DNA of 64,000 nt from Hermodice carunculata (GCA_964020975.1 OZ026613.1:66017892-66081891), one strand, 5' to 3'; shown: positions 13,601-25,154, counted from the first letter of the stretch. A program made the numbers and translations. The notes: generated by a model not told the origin, from the letters alone.

Positions 13601-16600
13601 GACCTATTTTTCAAGGTCACAGGGCCCTATCTTACACATGCAAGATGATGTTACCATTCTAACTTTTGAAAGCCTGCATCTAGCAATCTGAATTTTACCC
13701 AAAAGAAGCACCATGGAGTGTTTAGAAAGCGTATCTGAAAGCAAGGTCATACCTCTATATTTGACGTACTTTTTAAGTTCAAGAGTGCAAAGTGGTACTA
13801 CTGTAACTAAGAAGGTTTTTGAAATCTAACTTCCATATTGACCATGGATATGCACCATTGTAAAATCTAAATTTAAAACGTGTTTGACCTTGACCTAATT
13901 TTTCAAGGTCACAGGGCATCATCTTGCAGAATTTGGTTTCATCTGGTGATAATAAAAATATTTCAAGAAAGTGCATATCCAACTACCACATGCTTGTACA
14001 GCACTGAAAAGACTGCACTTAGTTCAAACGTGAGTAACTGACATAAATTGTGGCCAAAGGATACTTAGTGCTTTGCACAGTATTTTTTTGTATTTTGGGC
14101 GGTTGGGGGTTCTGGGAGGTTAGCAAATAGGAAGCTATATTGCCTGTTGAACAGACCAGTTTCTGTGTTCTCCATTCCACTCGTGTAATACAATTTGAGA
14201 TACTATATGGGTTGGACTGCTTAGGAGGCAAAGGAAACCAGCAAACTGATGGCAAAAACTTTAAGAATTTAAAGAATTGTAAATAAGAACTATCATGAAT
14301 GCATCCCCAGGTCAACAGCTTTTCTTGGTGCAGGTTGGGCATAATATGCCAAGGAAAGTTGTTGACTCAGTCTTATTCTGACCAGGACAGGGTTAATGTA
14401 ATGTCCAACCACTTGAGCAAATTTTGTTCATTTTCAGATATTTGATAGCTGTACATGTATATAAGTTGTCTTTCACATCCAAATGTGCAAGCTCTTGTCC
14501 CAATACAAACTGAAGAAATGAATAAAATACTGTTATGTTAGAAAATGAACCATGTTTAACTCCAGATCTTGATTACAGACAATATGAACTTGCACCAAAA
14601 TTTCCATTTCATATGAAAATATCTGTGAAACTAAATCTGATTCTAGTCAAATAGCAGCTGATTTAGTCGATAAACCCTTGAGAGCAAAACTGTATCAACA
14701 TTTTCTAAGAGGTCATTTCTGTTTTAAATGTATATCAGAAATGAGTAGTTTTACAAACCATTTTTCTAAAGAAACAGACATTTTTCCATTTGGCATCACC
14801 TTTGTTCAAAAAAAAAAAAAAAAGAAGACATTTTTGTCTTGCCAGCATAAGCTGTTGGCGAGACTAAGCAGTCACTTTCCGTCCGTCCATCAACAAAAAA
14901 CTTCAGAGTGGCTTGAATTACGCTGGCGAGACATTTATGCCCGCGGGCATGGCTCTGGTTATAAAAAGTCCCCATGTTTATGCAGACGTGTATTGAGATC
15001 ATGATAGCACTAGATTGGTCATTTATCTTGAACATTTTTGAAGATGTATTTGAAAATTTCACAAAAACATTTTCTACCCCATAATGCTTGTATTATGTAG
15101 CAATTTCTAATTTTGAGTTCCACCTTTAGTGCAGACAGATTGTGCGAAGGCTTGCAGTTAGTTCAGTATGTTTAGAAATGAAGTCATTTTGTCTGGTTGG
15201 ATATTACCTTAAATATCAACTGTAGCAGTATTATACTTGCAACAGTTGCATTAAACAGTGTGACGTATTTGGTGAGGTCAGCATAAACACTTACCACTAT
15301 AGTGTTGTCATCATTAGAAATTAGTGACCATTATTGTCACCTCAGCCAACAACTTAGGTGCCTTTCAGCTAGCTTTTCACATCTGACATGCTAAATAGGT
15401 GGCGCTGGCAACAGCTCAGCTGCTCTTTGTCCATCTTTTATGTAGCCTGGTCACTCACATGCAAGAGGGAGTTTACTTGGAAAATGTTACCTAAATATTT
15501 TACCTTCAGATGGATGTTATTTAAAGATAATAAAGAAAAATGCGACTTTCGTTTTCAAACCTCGATAAACAGATTAATGTAAACAACACCACCTCCATCT
15601 TTTTTTGGGGGGGTGGGTGGGGGGGTGGAGGATGTTAGGGATTCAGCACTGAAGTAACCGACATTATAAATTTTTGAAGGTGTTCTGAAACTACATCTAA
15701 GTTGCGAGTGGCCTGTAATAGCAGTTACATGTACAAATGACGTGCTCATGTTTGGGTGTTTTAGCAAATGTATGAAACAAAAGAGCGGGCCACAAATTTG
15801 CTTATAAAAGTTGAAAGAAAAAAAAAAAATCACTGGGAAAGCCACAGATTTACTTGTTGTGAATGAAAAAAAAATTATGTGGAAGAAAATTGACGTTGAT
15901 TGTGCATTATTTCACACATACTGTGCTGTTATTGTTGTAGTATCGTAAAAGTACATGTTAACCCTCTTCCCCCTTTTCCCCTTAAACCGGCCAAAACTGG
16001 CAGGTGGTTAAATTAATGTCTGCTTCAATGTTTTTGACTAATTTCAACAGTGATGACCAACAATTAGAATGAGAATTGTAGAAGAAATTGATCAAGATAA
16101 TATGGCCCAGGTCAGCAGCTTTACTGGTGTGCACCCAACCACATGTCAAGGAAAGCTGTTGACTCCCTTTATTTAAGGAGGAAAGGGTTAAACAAGACAG
16201 TTAACTTTTCCTTGCACTTTCATAGAGCCTGGATATGGGTTAACCTTTGTCTCTCTCAGACTGGCCAGATGTCAAATGTCACCTGCTGTAGTGATTTTTC
16301 ACACAATATTGTGGCTAATGAAAAATATTTTTGATGAGAATTGTCAATGAGATCTGTCAAAATAACTGTGCCAGTAAGGCATCTGCGTGCTGGTATGGCC
16401 AGCAAGTGTCCAAGCAAGACACAAATGAACCGTGCTGACAATATCTTGACCCTTTCATGCTGAAATCATCCAAAAGTGCCCAGATTTAAATTGTCATCTG
16501 CCTTAATTTTCTTAAATTTCTCATCACTGGAAAACATTTTGTGCTGAAATTTGTATGTAATACCATTCATGATGTCATGCCTTGATTAATAGCTTTCCTT

Positions 16601-19146
16601 GGCAAGGGTTGGGTGCGTTGTGCTCTACCCATGCCAAGGAAGGCTACTGACCCTGTCCCACTCTGACCAGTAATGGGTTAAATCTGGGAATGAATGAATC
16701 AGACTGTGTATCAGGTACTTACAAATTACTTTGTACTTTAAGCTCTTCTGTGTTTCTCGCACAAAAGATAGTGCTCTAGTGATGTGTCACAATCAGCCAA
16801 AATTAGAAGCAGATGAACAGGAATATAGTGGTTACTGGAGCAGCATTTATTACTTTGTTTTGCATGAAAATAATCAGATATAAGGGTACTCTCAAGTTAA
16901 CAGGTGCAGGCTTTTGGGATACATGGCAAAGCTGTCTGTATTTGTGGTGTCAAGAAATTAGTTCCGTGTAGCAGGTAGCCCTGAATGATGCATGATTGCT
17001 TGGACTGAGGGGAATGGACGTTTGCCTGATAAACATACATGGAATAGTCTGGCTGAATACAAGTTATAAGCATGCACTGAAGGAGTGTTCAAAATTGCAA
17101 GTATTCATCATCTGACACCTATTGTGTCATCTGACTGAAAAATGCATTTCATGTCAGATGATCATCACAGTGTTGTATAAAGAGGCATGAACAAAGACAA
17201 AAGTACATATGCCACTGTCTGCATGGTAAAATAGTTGTAAGCTGTCAAGCATGAGCGGTGAACATGTGGCTGTTTTGTTAGATTGTGCCAGCCAATGCTC
17301 TCAGCTATTAGAGATTAGAGAGCTGTTCCATCAGATAACAGGTTTTACATGAGATACTACTTTGAAAGATTCTAAATACCATTTGTACATTATTATTTAA
17401 ATTCAGTTTATTTTGGAGCCTGTATCTTGTACCAGTGGCAGTTTAGATCTGCATGTATACAGTCTGTAGTTGTTTGTCAGATCAGGAATAAATGCAGCAT
17501 TTCATGTCAGATACAGAATACATGCAGCACTGGTTGTCAGATACTGAATACATGTGGTTAAGCGCTAATGAATCTTAACAGCGTGTGTACATGTACACTG
17601 TACCTTGTAGATGTATTTTGTGTATGTTTTCATGTTGTGTATTTGTGAATGCTGGACAATGAATAGTCATGTCATGTCAATATATATGTGTGTGCGTGTG
17701 TAAAAGATGATGTCTTTAAAGTCTCTACAGAGCCTATTACAGACTTTCTTAATACTGCCTATGCATAGCAAGTGATCATGACCTGAGAATCTGTTTCAAA
17801 CAACTGATTTTTGGTTTTCCTGTCTTAATCTTAGGACACAGAATGAATATGCTTGTGGATAAGCCATGGTACTGTTTATGAACTGAGTATGACTTCTGTG
17901 ATAAAGAACAAAAAATATGAAAATGGATTCTGTTGTGATGTGCAGTTAGTGAAATCTTGGACTGCCTTTAAGTTCTTAAAACAATTACCTTTTTTCCATT
18001 TTGTACAGCATCCTTCCATTTGATGAGAACAAGAGGACAAAACATTAAAGTACACTGTAAGCAGATTTTATTTAATTCAACCAAATGTGACTGTATTTCA
18101 GCAGACAAAGATATAGAAAAGGCACCAAAGCCAAGGCCAGGTGCAACTGGCATAAAGAAGACCGTAGGTAAAGACCACATGGATAGTCCTTCATCTGGCC
18201 ATTTCATGGCCTACTTTATCACAGTTTGTGTCTTCTGTGTGCTGGGCTACCTTGCCTTCCATAACAAACAAAAGGTAGGTCTCTGTTCCTTTGTAGTTTT
18301 TATCTATGTATCCCAGGTCAATATTAAAAAGAAAACTGGTGACCTTTTTGTGTTAGGTGATACATTGAATTTCTTCCAGCATGTGAAAGCAGAGTACAGT
18401 TAGTTACAGAATGATCGAAAAGTATATCAGTAACAGTTTATGAAGCAAAATGCAAAAGATTATGCGGTGACGCAATAAAAATTTTAAAACATGAAACCAA
18501 ATGAAAGTGTGAACCTGTAGTTTAAATGGATCATATGTTATATGACATTTTTCATTTTTGTTAGATACAGCAATACATGTACATGTGTTTGGTTTTTGTC
18601 TTAAACCGTAAACAAAATATTTATTAAATTTTGAGCAAAGCAAAATAACAGAAAAAAGTGTATGCACCCTTTAGATTGCAGACAACTGCAACATTAATTT
18701 TTAGGGTGGGGTGAGCACATCATACATCTACTTTTGTTGATTAGTTTGACCTGTACTCCTTGTCTTTTTCATGACAGATATCTGCAGGAAGCATGAACCT
18801 GTACAACTGTCGGAACAAAATGTATTGAACTCCTTTCTCCCTGGGTTGTTATGAATATAAGAGGAATTTGTGCAGTAAAATTACAGCCTTTCTCCCAGGG
18901 TTATTGTGAATATAAGAGGAATTTGTGCCATAAATTTACAAAAAATGAGAGCACATGACTTAATGCAAGTTGTCTTTATTAACGTTTTTACTTCTGCAGA
19001 TAATGGCATTCATCATTGAAGGAAAGAGTGTGCGGCGGAGACGATCTCCAAGTGGTGGTGCTCAATACAAAAGACTTGAAACAAATGTGGAAGAGGCTCT
19101 GTCTCACATAGATAAAAGTGCTTCAACACAGAACTATATATATTAG
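4555..19146 (+). CDS. TGOLN2: TGOLN2/KCT2-like trans-Golgi network membrane protein (gene model, 3' part, 5 exons)
   Basis: Five exons (4555-4668, 5545-5676, 11952-12053, 18102-18274, 19000-19146) join in frame to 221 residues plus stop. All have AG acceptors and GT donors; the first three are phase 1 to 1. The product has a Lys/Glu/Pro-rich repeated lumenal stalk, an acidic segment (DDGDVGDADDADDE), one membrane span (about HFMAYFITVCVFCVLGYLAF), then HNKQKIMAFIIEGK and a basic tail with YKRL. From memory, vertebrate TGN38/46 has HNKRKIIAFVLEGK and YQRL at this place, and KCT2 (C5orf15) ends in YHRLDQNVNEA...NDYIF, close to YKRLETNVEEA...QNYIY here. In this family YxxPhi recruits clathrin adaptors and recycles the protein between the trans-Golgi network and plasma membrane. 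The signal-peptide exon is not seen, so the model is 5' incomplete. Orthology to TGOLN2 versus KCT2 is undecided; the sequence shares parts of both. Confidence 0.82.
4700..5030. repeat. TCAAGGTCA-type diverged repeat between duplicated exons
   Basis: Contains 'tttttcaaggtcagtaagca', 'ataccacaaatgtgtgtcat' and 'gtggatgaccttgaactact', shared with 8640-8800 and 9120-9240, and ends near 'cagcagagcactaggcac'. Confidence 0.6.
5545..5676 (+). CDS. TGOLN2: TGOLN2/KCT2-like exon b (lumenal repeat unit 2)
   Basis: 132 nt, phase 1 to 1, between acceptor 'gttatgttctag' and donor 'gttaac'. It encodes 44 residues containing KKVDEK, GPPSEGTEVDM and PTEDK, matching exon a with a short N-terminal insertion (about GTETDKDSG). 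The identical donor context 'gataaaggttaactattt' in both exons supports recent common origin. Variable numbers of short Lys/Glu/Pro-rich repeats are also a feature of mammalian TGN46 stalks. Confidence 0.8.
5703..8240. repeat. Tandemly arranged diverged repeat, about three units, with an insertion
   Basis: It opens with 'ttttttagctctgctgacca'. Matching blocks recur: 'aaactgctcagccaattg' (6010) and 'gaactgctcaaccaattg' (7086); 'cactcagattgttctgaaa' (6179, 7241) with a related form near 7695; 'gattcacttcaaac' (5889, 6414, 7461); 'gattgcaatgga' (6347, 7408). The segment about 6490-6940 ('ctgcccacgaagtgggggtg' to 'tctataacacgtccctg') interrupts the array and looks like separate repeats inserted into it. 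No coding exon seen. Confidence 0.65.
8241..9340. repeat. TCAAGGTCA-type repeats, including a 38-nt tandem duplication
   Basis: Several units carry 'gtggatgaccttga', 'tttttcaaggtca' and 'aatgtaccacaaatgtgt'. At 9116-9192 a 38-nt piece (gagaatgaggctaataatat...) occurs twice in tandem. A long A/T run is at 9280-9300. No exon seen. Confidence 0.65.
9341..10004. other. No feature seen
   Basis: Intronic DNA of the + strand gene without recognisable repeat, exon or RNA gene. The open frames here are short and show no family match. Confidence 0.4.
10005..10880. mobile_element. Large terminal-inverted-repeat element (non-autonomous DNA transposon)
   Basis: Starts 'ctagtcttgcttaagaccc' and ends with its near complement 'gggtcttgagcaagactag'. 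The arms run inward for roughly 250 nt (for example 'aaaacaaaatagctaatgaa' at 10043 against 'ttcattagctattttgtttt' at about 10822, and 'acaccgggcagcagctgac' against 'gtcggctgttgcccggtgt'). About 350 nt in the middle is less symmetric. The flanks read atgatga on both sides, a possible 7-8 nt target duplication, although the site is itself ATG-repetitive. No transposase coding is present. Superfamily not assigned. Confidence 0.75.
10881..11951. other. Intron, no gene; short simple repeats
   Basis: Contains a GATGAC/CAACAA-type run near 10880-10920, poly-G at 11300-11317 and an (AT)n run at 11777-11793. Nothing else recognised. Confidence 0.4.
11952..12053 (+). CDS. TGOLN2: TGOLN2/KCT2-like exon c (acidic lumenal segment)
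   Basis: 102 nt, phase 1 to 1, between acceptor 'tttaatttcag' and donor 'gtaaag'. It encodes an Asp-rich stretch (DDGDVGDADDADDE), then a Tyr/Asn/Asp-rich stretch ending RYEYE. The phases fit exon b upstream and exon d downstream. KCT2-type proteins carry acidic, Tyr-containing sequence just before the membrane span, which fits this position. The GATGATG-rich DNA could also be low-complexity sequence, so this exon is less certain than d and e. Confidence 0.66.
13000..13990. repeat. AGGTCA-type repeats with 'gaggctgaagggta' element
   Basis: About 13310-13990 begins 'gccttatgaggctgaagggt' and carries near-repeated units of about 150-300 nt with 'tgaccttgacctatttttca', 'aaggtcacagggc' and 'atcttgca'. 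Upstream, 13010-13230 resembles the 5703 and 37885 repeats ('gacttgtcagtcagctctac', 'aaaaccattggccagaattg'). Confidence 0.55.
14230..14396 (-). mobile_element. TTAA hairpin MITE, family A (left end uncertain)
   Basis: 'caggtcaacagcttttcttg' and 'ccaaggaaagttgttgactc' form the family hairpin; the right end is 'ccaggacagggttaa'. The left end is degraded, so its limit is approximate. Confidence 0.6.
15958..16191 (-). mobile_element. TTAA hairpin MITE, family A, near full length
   Basis: Begins TTAACCCTCTTCCCCC and ends GGAGGAAAGGGTTAA. Inside, 'ggcccaggtcagcagcttta' and 'gtcaaggaaagctgttgact' form the hairpin. TTAA at both ends fits the target-site duplication of piggyBac-type transposons, and terminal CCCT matches their ends. 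Confidence 0.75.
16446..16681 (-). mobile_element. TTAA hairpin MITE, family A
   Basis: 'ttgaccctttcatgctg' at the left, the hairpin 'tagctttccttggcaagggt' / 'acccatgccaaggaaggcta', and 'ccagtaatgggttaa' at the right. Confidence 0.7.
18102..18274 (+). CDS. TGOLN2: TGOLN2/KCT2-like exon d (juxtamembrane and transmembrane)
   Basis: 173 nt, phase 1 in and 0 out; acceptor 'ctgtatttcag', donor 'gtaggt'. It encodes a Lys/Pro-rich juxtamembrane part, then SSGHFMAYF, a span of about 20 hydrophobic residues and HNKQK at the cytosolic edge. HFFAYL...HNKRK is the family signature at this point in mammalian TGN38/46. The open frame continues past the donor to 18403, but the family match stops at the GT, so the extension is intron. 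Confidence 0.85.
18834..18940. repeat. 54-nt tandem duplication in the last intron of the TGOLN2/KCT2-like gene
   Basis: 'ctttctccctgggttgttat' followed by 'gaatataagaggaatttgtg' occurs twice in succession with few differences, just before exon e. Confidence 0.75.
19000..19146 (+). CDS. TGOLN2: TGOLN2/KCT2-like exon e (cytosolic tail, stop)
   Basis: 147 nt including TAG, phase 0, after acceptor 'cttctgcag'. It encodes IMAFIIEGK, a basic run VRRRRS, the sorting motif YKRL, an acidic/amphipathic segment NVEEALSHIDKS and a C terminus QNYIY. YxxPhi at this distance from the membrane is the known trans-Golgi retrieval signal of the family. The C-terminal NYIY resembles the end of KCT2 rather than TGOLN2. 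Confidence 0.87.
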   Translation: MMAFIIEGKSVRRRRSPSGGAQYKRLETNVEEALSHIDKSASTQNYIY

Positions 19147-20519
19147 TGGAAAGGAAAGGGAGATGATCTGTCACAGAGGGGAAACATCCAAGATGACAAA
19201 GTGATCCTTTTACCTCAACATGGATGCTTTTGCAGAAGCTCACAGCTTTTTGCATAGAATAATGACAAGTGATTCCTGCCTTGCACGTTTCCATGGTTAC
19301 AGTGAAAACCATGTAAAAATTGAGTAACTTATGTGCTTCATACTGTATAGATTGATACACAGGGTTGGGAAGGGTAAGTTGTACATTGTATACACTTTTA
19401 TATATGGGGGAGTAGGCCTGTATATGGGGTACATAATTGTAGAGAACTTCGATATGCTGGGAAGCTTGTGAGAGAATGATACAAAGATGTGACTGGGATC
19501 CTGCACTAAAGTATAACGCTTGACTTTTTTGTGTAGACAGGCAAAATATCTTGACATCTCTTGTTCTTGGCAGCTTTAGACTGTGCAGTGAATTTATTTG
19601 CTTGTGCGTAAAATTTTTAGTGTTGTGTTTTTTGTAAGTGGGAGCAGCAGTAATGTTTGGGTGCCTTCATCATGTTTATCAGTTGCAGTCCTTGGTTAAG
19701 GGCAAACAGAAAATTCTGTAACTACCAAATGATAAATATTGTTTTCAGTTCCCAGGCTGTATGATTTTTGATGATGTGTTGGCATGCACAAGGTATGTAT
19801 TATGATAATGAGGCTATATGAATGGATAACAATGAGTGGAAGAAACTTGTTCAGTGCTAATTACATGTACAACCATCATTGTGCTCACCATAATTATTAT
19901 ACTGATTCTAGATTTGGATTCCTCATTTGAAACAAAAGCAAAAAATCCTCTTCAAGTATCATGATGCTTGTTGTGCCAGAGATGATAAGACTGTCCCAGG
20001 TCAACAGCTTTCCTCAGCACTCTGGGCACATTACACCCAAAGTATGCTGAGGAAAGCTGTTGACTCAGTCTCAAACTGAGCCTTGAAGTGGTCAACATAC
20101 GAAGCACACAGGTACAAAACTGAAGTGCTTAATGTTGGCACCAAAAGTTATTGAGACAGTGAAGAATCTCGCATGTTTTTGATTTGTCGCTTATTATCAA
20201 ACATGCAAGAACAATTAATGTGAATAAAACAGGTCTCAGATCAAATCTGTGCAGAGATATTAAACTAACTATGCATTTTTGTGAAGTTTTGATTTGTTCT
20301 GTAAATTAATGTATACTTGTGTATTGGTCAGCGTGTCTGTTTGTTTATGTGTATAGTAATGTATGTTCCATTAAGTTCGTTAAATGTTTCAGTATTCATA
20401 AATTATCTGGCATAATTTTTAAGGAGGCCTGCATTGTCATCATTTCTTCACCGTCATGTGTGTGGAAAATATCTGTATGTGTGCAAGGTCGTAAATGTGT
20501 GTAGAATTATGGGAATAAA
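19147..20519 (+). other. Probable 3' UTR of the TGOLN2/KCT2-like gene
   Basis: After the stop there is no further exon-like sequence. AATAAA hexamers lie at 20223-20228 and 20514-20519; either could be the polyadenylation signal. A hairpin element copy (about 19990-20085) lies inside. The 3' end is inferred, not shown. Confidence 0.35.
19990..20085. mobile_element. TTAA hairpin MITE fragment
   Basis: Hairpin 'cccaggtcaacagctttcct' / 'gaggaaagctgttgactcag' with a shorter stem tip than other copies. The element ends are not recognised. Confidence 0.6.
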
Positions 20520-20856
20520 TAATTGTACAGAGCGACGAGAGGTATTGTAAAATGACAATGATGTATATAATAGTTTTGTAATTATGATGTATCAGATATG
20601 TGTTTGTTGAAAGGGCAAGCTGGTAAGATTGGGAACCTTGCAGCAGTTCAGGTTTAGGAGCATATCAGCGGCATACATCTGGTGCCAAATGTAATTGTGT
20701 AATTATTTCACAGACCTTGCAAGGAAGTTGTTTATGGAGTTGACATTCCTGGCTGTCCTGCCTTTTTACTTTGTGCAAGCACACACAGCCTGTGTATGTG
20801 CCAGTTTCTTTGTTTATCATGTTTATATCAACATAAATAACAAACTGTATTGTAAG

Positions 20857-21048
20857 TTAGCCATCTCCCCCTTACACTGAGATGGAGTCAACAGCTTTCC
20901 TTGGCAGGGGGCATGTGGTCTTCATAGGTCTCATCTGCATTTCTCAGTCAAATTGTTTTTCATTACTGTGGAAATTAGTTGAAAACACTGAAGCAGACAA
21001 CATTTGACCACCAGCCAGTTTTGGTCGGTTTAAGGGGGAAAGGGTTAA
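20857..21048 (+). mobile_element. TTAA hairpin MITE, family A, half of the hairpin deleted
   Basis: Starts near 'ctcccccttacactgagatg', continues 'gagtcaacagctttccttgg' and then jumps directly to 'catgtggtcttcataggtct'. It ends 'taagggggaaagggttaa'. One hairpin arm is missing. Confidence 0.75.
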
Positions 21049-21119
21049 TATTGCGCTGATAGGAAACCTAGAAGGCCAGCAAGTCTAGTACCATATCCAT
21101 TAAGTATGCTAAGCTTGAA

Positions 21120-21425
21120 CCCCAGTCATAGGCTGAGCACATCAGTAAGAGACGAGGCGCATCAGTGACAGGCTCAGTATGGCTGTGATAGGATCTCAGC
21201 TTCAGTCAGTGATTCTGAGCCTCACCAACAGGCTCTGAGCCTCTGTCATAGGCTCTGAGTCTCACCAACAGGCTCTGAGCCAGAAGAAGAAATTGGAGCC
21301 TTACATGCTCTGAGCCAGAAGAAGAAATTGGAGCCTTAATGAAAGGATCAGAATGTTGCATAAGAGGCACAATGCCTGCATTAGTGACTCTTTATCTCAG
21401 TGAGAGGCTGTAAACCCCAATTGGA
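21120..21425. repeat. Irregular 'aggctctgagcc' repeat
   Basis: Words such as 'ggctctgagcctc', 'accaacaggctctgag' and a perfectly doubled 'gctctgagccagaagaagaa' recur at variable spacing. Not coding; origin unknown. Confidence 0.7.
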
Positions 21426-23667
21426 GGCTTCTCACAAACAAAGAGGAGTCCAGTATATGTAGCTGGCAGTAGCACTCACAGTATCAGTCTCATGGTACTG
21501 TCAGCATACTTATGGTCAGACATGCAGTGGTGGTAGGAATGGGGAAGGGTTTTGGATCAATTTCTCATGCAGAGATCTCCACAAGTTATGCATGTTATTT
21601 TGTTTATTTGATTCATGTAATACAAGTTTATACATGTGCTATTATGTTTGAAAAAAAAAACACACAGAGAAAAAAAAAACAAAAATAAAAATAAATCGGT
21701 TAAAATGAAAATTGTATACGTACGTTATGCAGGCTAAACCTACTCTATACAAGGGTACATTCATCATCATCAGTGGTCAATGAATGAAAAACGAAAGCAG
21801 TAAAATTGTTGAAATTGTGTTGTTTGCATGTAATTGCATGTTTTATCTGAGCTGTTTTCATAGGGATGTCTGAAAGCAAAACTGAAGCAGCAGGTAGTCT
21901 GTGTCTCAATGAATGAGCAAAATTACTCATGAACATTTCAGTTATAATTACATTGTTATACCACCAAGTGGATTTCGTTTCCAAAACAAAATTTGCTTCC
22001 AGAATGGAACTACCAGTCCTTAGCGGTGGCACATGAATGGTGCATAGTACAATATGTATAAGAAAATTACAGTTGCTGGCATAATTTTCCAAAGGTGATA
22101 AGTGGTGGCTTGCTCTTGTATTGCTCACATCACCCTTTTTTCCAAAAACAAAATGTATTTTTTGTCTTGTTTTGGCCATTTTTTTCTGTATTCTAGACTT
22201 TCTTTTGGCCATAGTCAAACATACAGTGGTAAAATAAAAAATAATAAAAACTGCCTGCCTTTGGTAATTTTGTTCAAATATACCTGAGGAACTCTGTAGT
22301 TAACATATATGGCTTTAACTGGTTCAGAATTTCGTGCAGCATGCAAATACTCATGTCACATAAGAAGTTATGAGAAATAACATGTAATGCATTTCTGGCA
22401 CTGAATATCAGACCTAAATGGCAATGTCCATCTAGTTGGAGCCACTGAAGGGTCAGTTTATTATGTGTAAATATTTACTACATGTATTTAAGTTTGCAAG
22501 CTTCAGTTAGTTGTGTTTTAATTATGAGCCTTTATCCAAAAAGAAAATGCAGGTAATTGAAATAAGTGAGTTCAAACTTACAGAGCAGTAGTGATAGACC
22601 AATGAGGTAAGCAGGAAGGGTTAGGGTAAGTGGGATGCATAGGGAGTATTTAACTTCTGTGGGGGGCACAGTAGACAGTACTTAAAATAAATTCAATTAA
22701 AATTGAAGGGGGTTTAAAAGGTGAATGATTACGAGGTGGGGTATGATAATGGGAAAGCATAAGCACAATAAGGCAGCTGCTTCTGAGTAAAATGGTGTTG
22801 GACTGAGTGTATTTTACCCAAGATACCAGAGACCTGACCATGGCTTCAGTAAATCCCCGTGATTATATTTTTTAGCTGTGTAGCTATAGCCCTGTGCAGT
22901 AATTTTATTCAGGTATATCGGAGTAACAGCAATGACACTCTTATGATTTGGGAAGGAAAAAAAACACAGGAAAGTTAAAAGGGACTATTTTGTGTTATCA
23001 TAATCGTTGATGAGTTCACAAGTTTAAAACTGTAGTCTGACTGGTACTTTGTCCCCAGGTATATATACTAAAATAAAAAGCATATTGGACAAGTTGCAAT
23101 ATCTAAACATGTACATTTGTATTTCATTTGATACCTGAAAGTTTGCATTTACATGTACTTAATATGCCTTTCCAGCTATGTTTTAATATGATGATTGTGT
23201 CAAGAAAATGAAGCAGAGCAGAGTGTGAATTTATGTATAAAGTTGACAAGTGAGATCTTCAAGGGAGACAGCTCATTTATCATTGGCTTTATGTTTTCCT
23301 ATGCTACTTCTACATTCTTTCAACTCCCTGTTTGTGATTTTGTCAAGTTTACATGTAACAGGAGCAAATGCATATAGTTTTTGCACTGCATTGTATGCGA
23401 ATGTGCCATAAATGTGGTTGATAGGAGACTTGACCATTAAATTATATCAGTGTAATTTTGTGAAGTATTCATAGTTTGTGCTGATATGTGATTGAAGCTA
23501 AACCAGAGAAAAGAGGAGATGAAGCTGGTTGTTGGTCAGTACTGCTGACCAGTGAGTAAATTGGAATAGGACAGGTCACAATTAGCAGTTTTATGTTTAT
23601 TCAGGTGAATATACAACTCAATACACAAAATTCTTTTCGGCTAGAGTTGTGGTATCCCATTGGATTA

Positions 23668-23668
23668 C

Positions 23669-23699
<31 letters not shown>

Positions 23700-23725
23700 T
23701 GTATGTATGTATGTATGTATGTATG

Positions 23726-23810
<85 letters not shown>

Positions 23811-23834
23811 ACATATACATGTATATATGTACAT

Positions 23835-23867
<33 letters not shown>

Positions 23868-23870
23868 GTT
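23668..23870. repeat. (ATGT)n / (AT)n microsatellite
   Basis: About 60 nt of ATGT tetranucleotide, then AT tracts interrupted by further ATGT. Open in several frames only because the repeat avoids stops. Confidence 0.95.
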
Positions 23871-25154
23871 CAAGTAAACTTCAATAAAGTGGTAACTTTT
23901 GAGGCTAATGGAACCAATTTTTTGTGAATCATTTAAGTTATGACCCTAGTTTTACCATTAAAAATCCAGTGTATCTAAGTGTTGTGGTTTCTGACTGAAG
24001 TGCCATCTGCAGGAGAGATACAGGAATCTTCTATTCTTGCTCTTCTTGGTGAAAAGGCAGAAGGCCTTATTTACATGTGGAAACGGTGAAGCAATGAACA
24101 GTCCTGAACTGGACAACATACATATGCACATGGAGATGGGATGGGAGATCATTTCTCTGAATATCTGTTCATGTGTCCTTGAGCCATTAAAACCTTCCTA
24201 TTTGTTTTGGGGTTGACCTCAGACCAAGTAAGTCAATGAAATTGCCTGAGGTCAGAGCTGAGGAAACTTGTCTATACCTGTATTATTAAGAATAAAACTT
24301 CATGTTTTTGTAAACTTAAAGTTGACACGTACTTACTTCAAATTAATAATGATGTTCTCTGTATCGATCCTGCTTACCTGTGGTAATACATGTATTTCAC
24401 AGCACAAAGTCAGGCCAGACACTTCATCAAGTGTGAGGTATTACTGGACATACACATGTAATTTGGTAGAGCCTGAGGCTGGCAAACCTAAAATTATGAC
24501 AAGTCTTTGTGCTGGTAAGGAGCTCAACTGTGACTTGCAGTTAGAAGTTGAAAAACACAAGGCATGTGCACATGTCCAGAAGTGCTGGTTTCTACTTTTG
24601 GGAAGAAAAGAAACTGATTCAGAAGAGAGAAAGCCGTTGGGTTACCACCTGGCAAGGTGTATGACATTTGCTTCATAATTTCTGCTTTCGAGAGGCCAAC
24701 CCTGTTTTTCATTAAGCCACGCTATTTACATAAATAGAGTGGCCATGAAGATTGTTGCATTTCAAAATTACAAGCCTCTGGTTCCACTGTTCACATGTAC
24801 TATGTGTAGTTTACTTTGACATAATTCGATTTGGGAACCGAAGAAAAATGTGTGGGCGTAACTCATAATTTAATTGGCATTGCAGGTTTGGCTTAACATG
24901 TTATGTAAATGTATTATGATATGGTTCAGAACATTGTTGCATCTACATGCACATCTCTCCTGCCACACATGCAGCTTCTCTTGCCACATATATATGTTGG
25001 TAATACTGTTGGATCTTCCAGAGATGTGTACATCTAAATGTCACTGTCTATTTGTTTTATGAAGTTTGTGTGCTGTAATATTGTATAAATGTAAAACTGT
25101 AGTTCATCTGCTAGTTTTAAATTTGTCATGTTTAATTTGCACAGTATTATACAT

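Larger units (their letters stand above)
12054..18101. other. Long intron of the TGOLN2/KCT2-like gene
   Basis: It holds diverged AGGTCA-type and 'gctctactgatg' repeats at about 13000-13990, three TTAA hairpin MITEs (about 14230-14396, 15958-16191, 16446-16681) and short homopolymers. The stretch 16700-18000 shows no recognisable element beyond a two-fold 'agatac(t)gaatacatg' repeat near 17505-17560. No additional exon with family similarity was found. Confidence 0.45.

Noticed and set aside
21745-22218. 157-codon - strand frame
   Set aside because: No recognisable domain, composition like neighbouring non-coding DNA and no convincing splice or promoter context.
24268-24678. 136-codon + strand frame starting with a hydrophobic stretch
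   Set aside because: No family similarity; probably chance, though a lineage-specific gene cannot be excluded.
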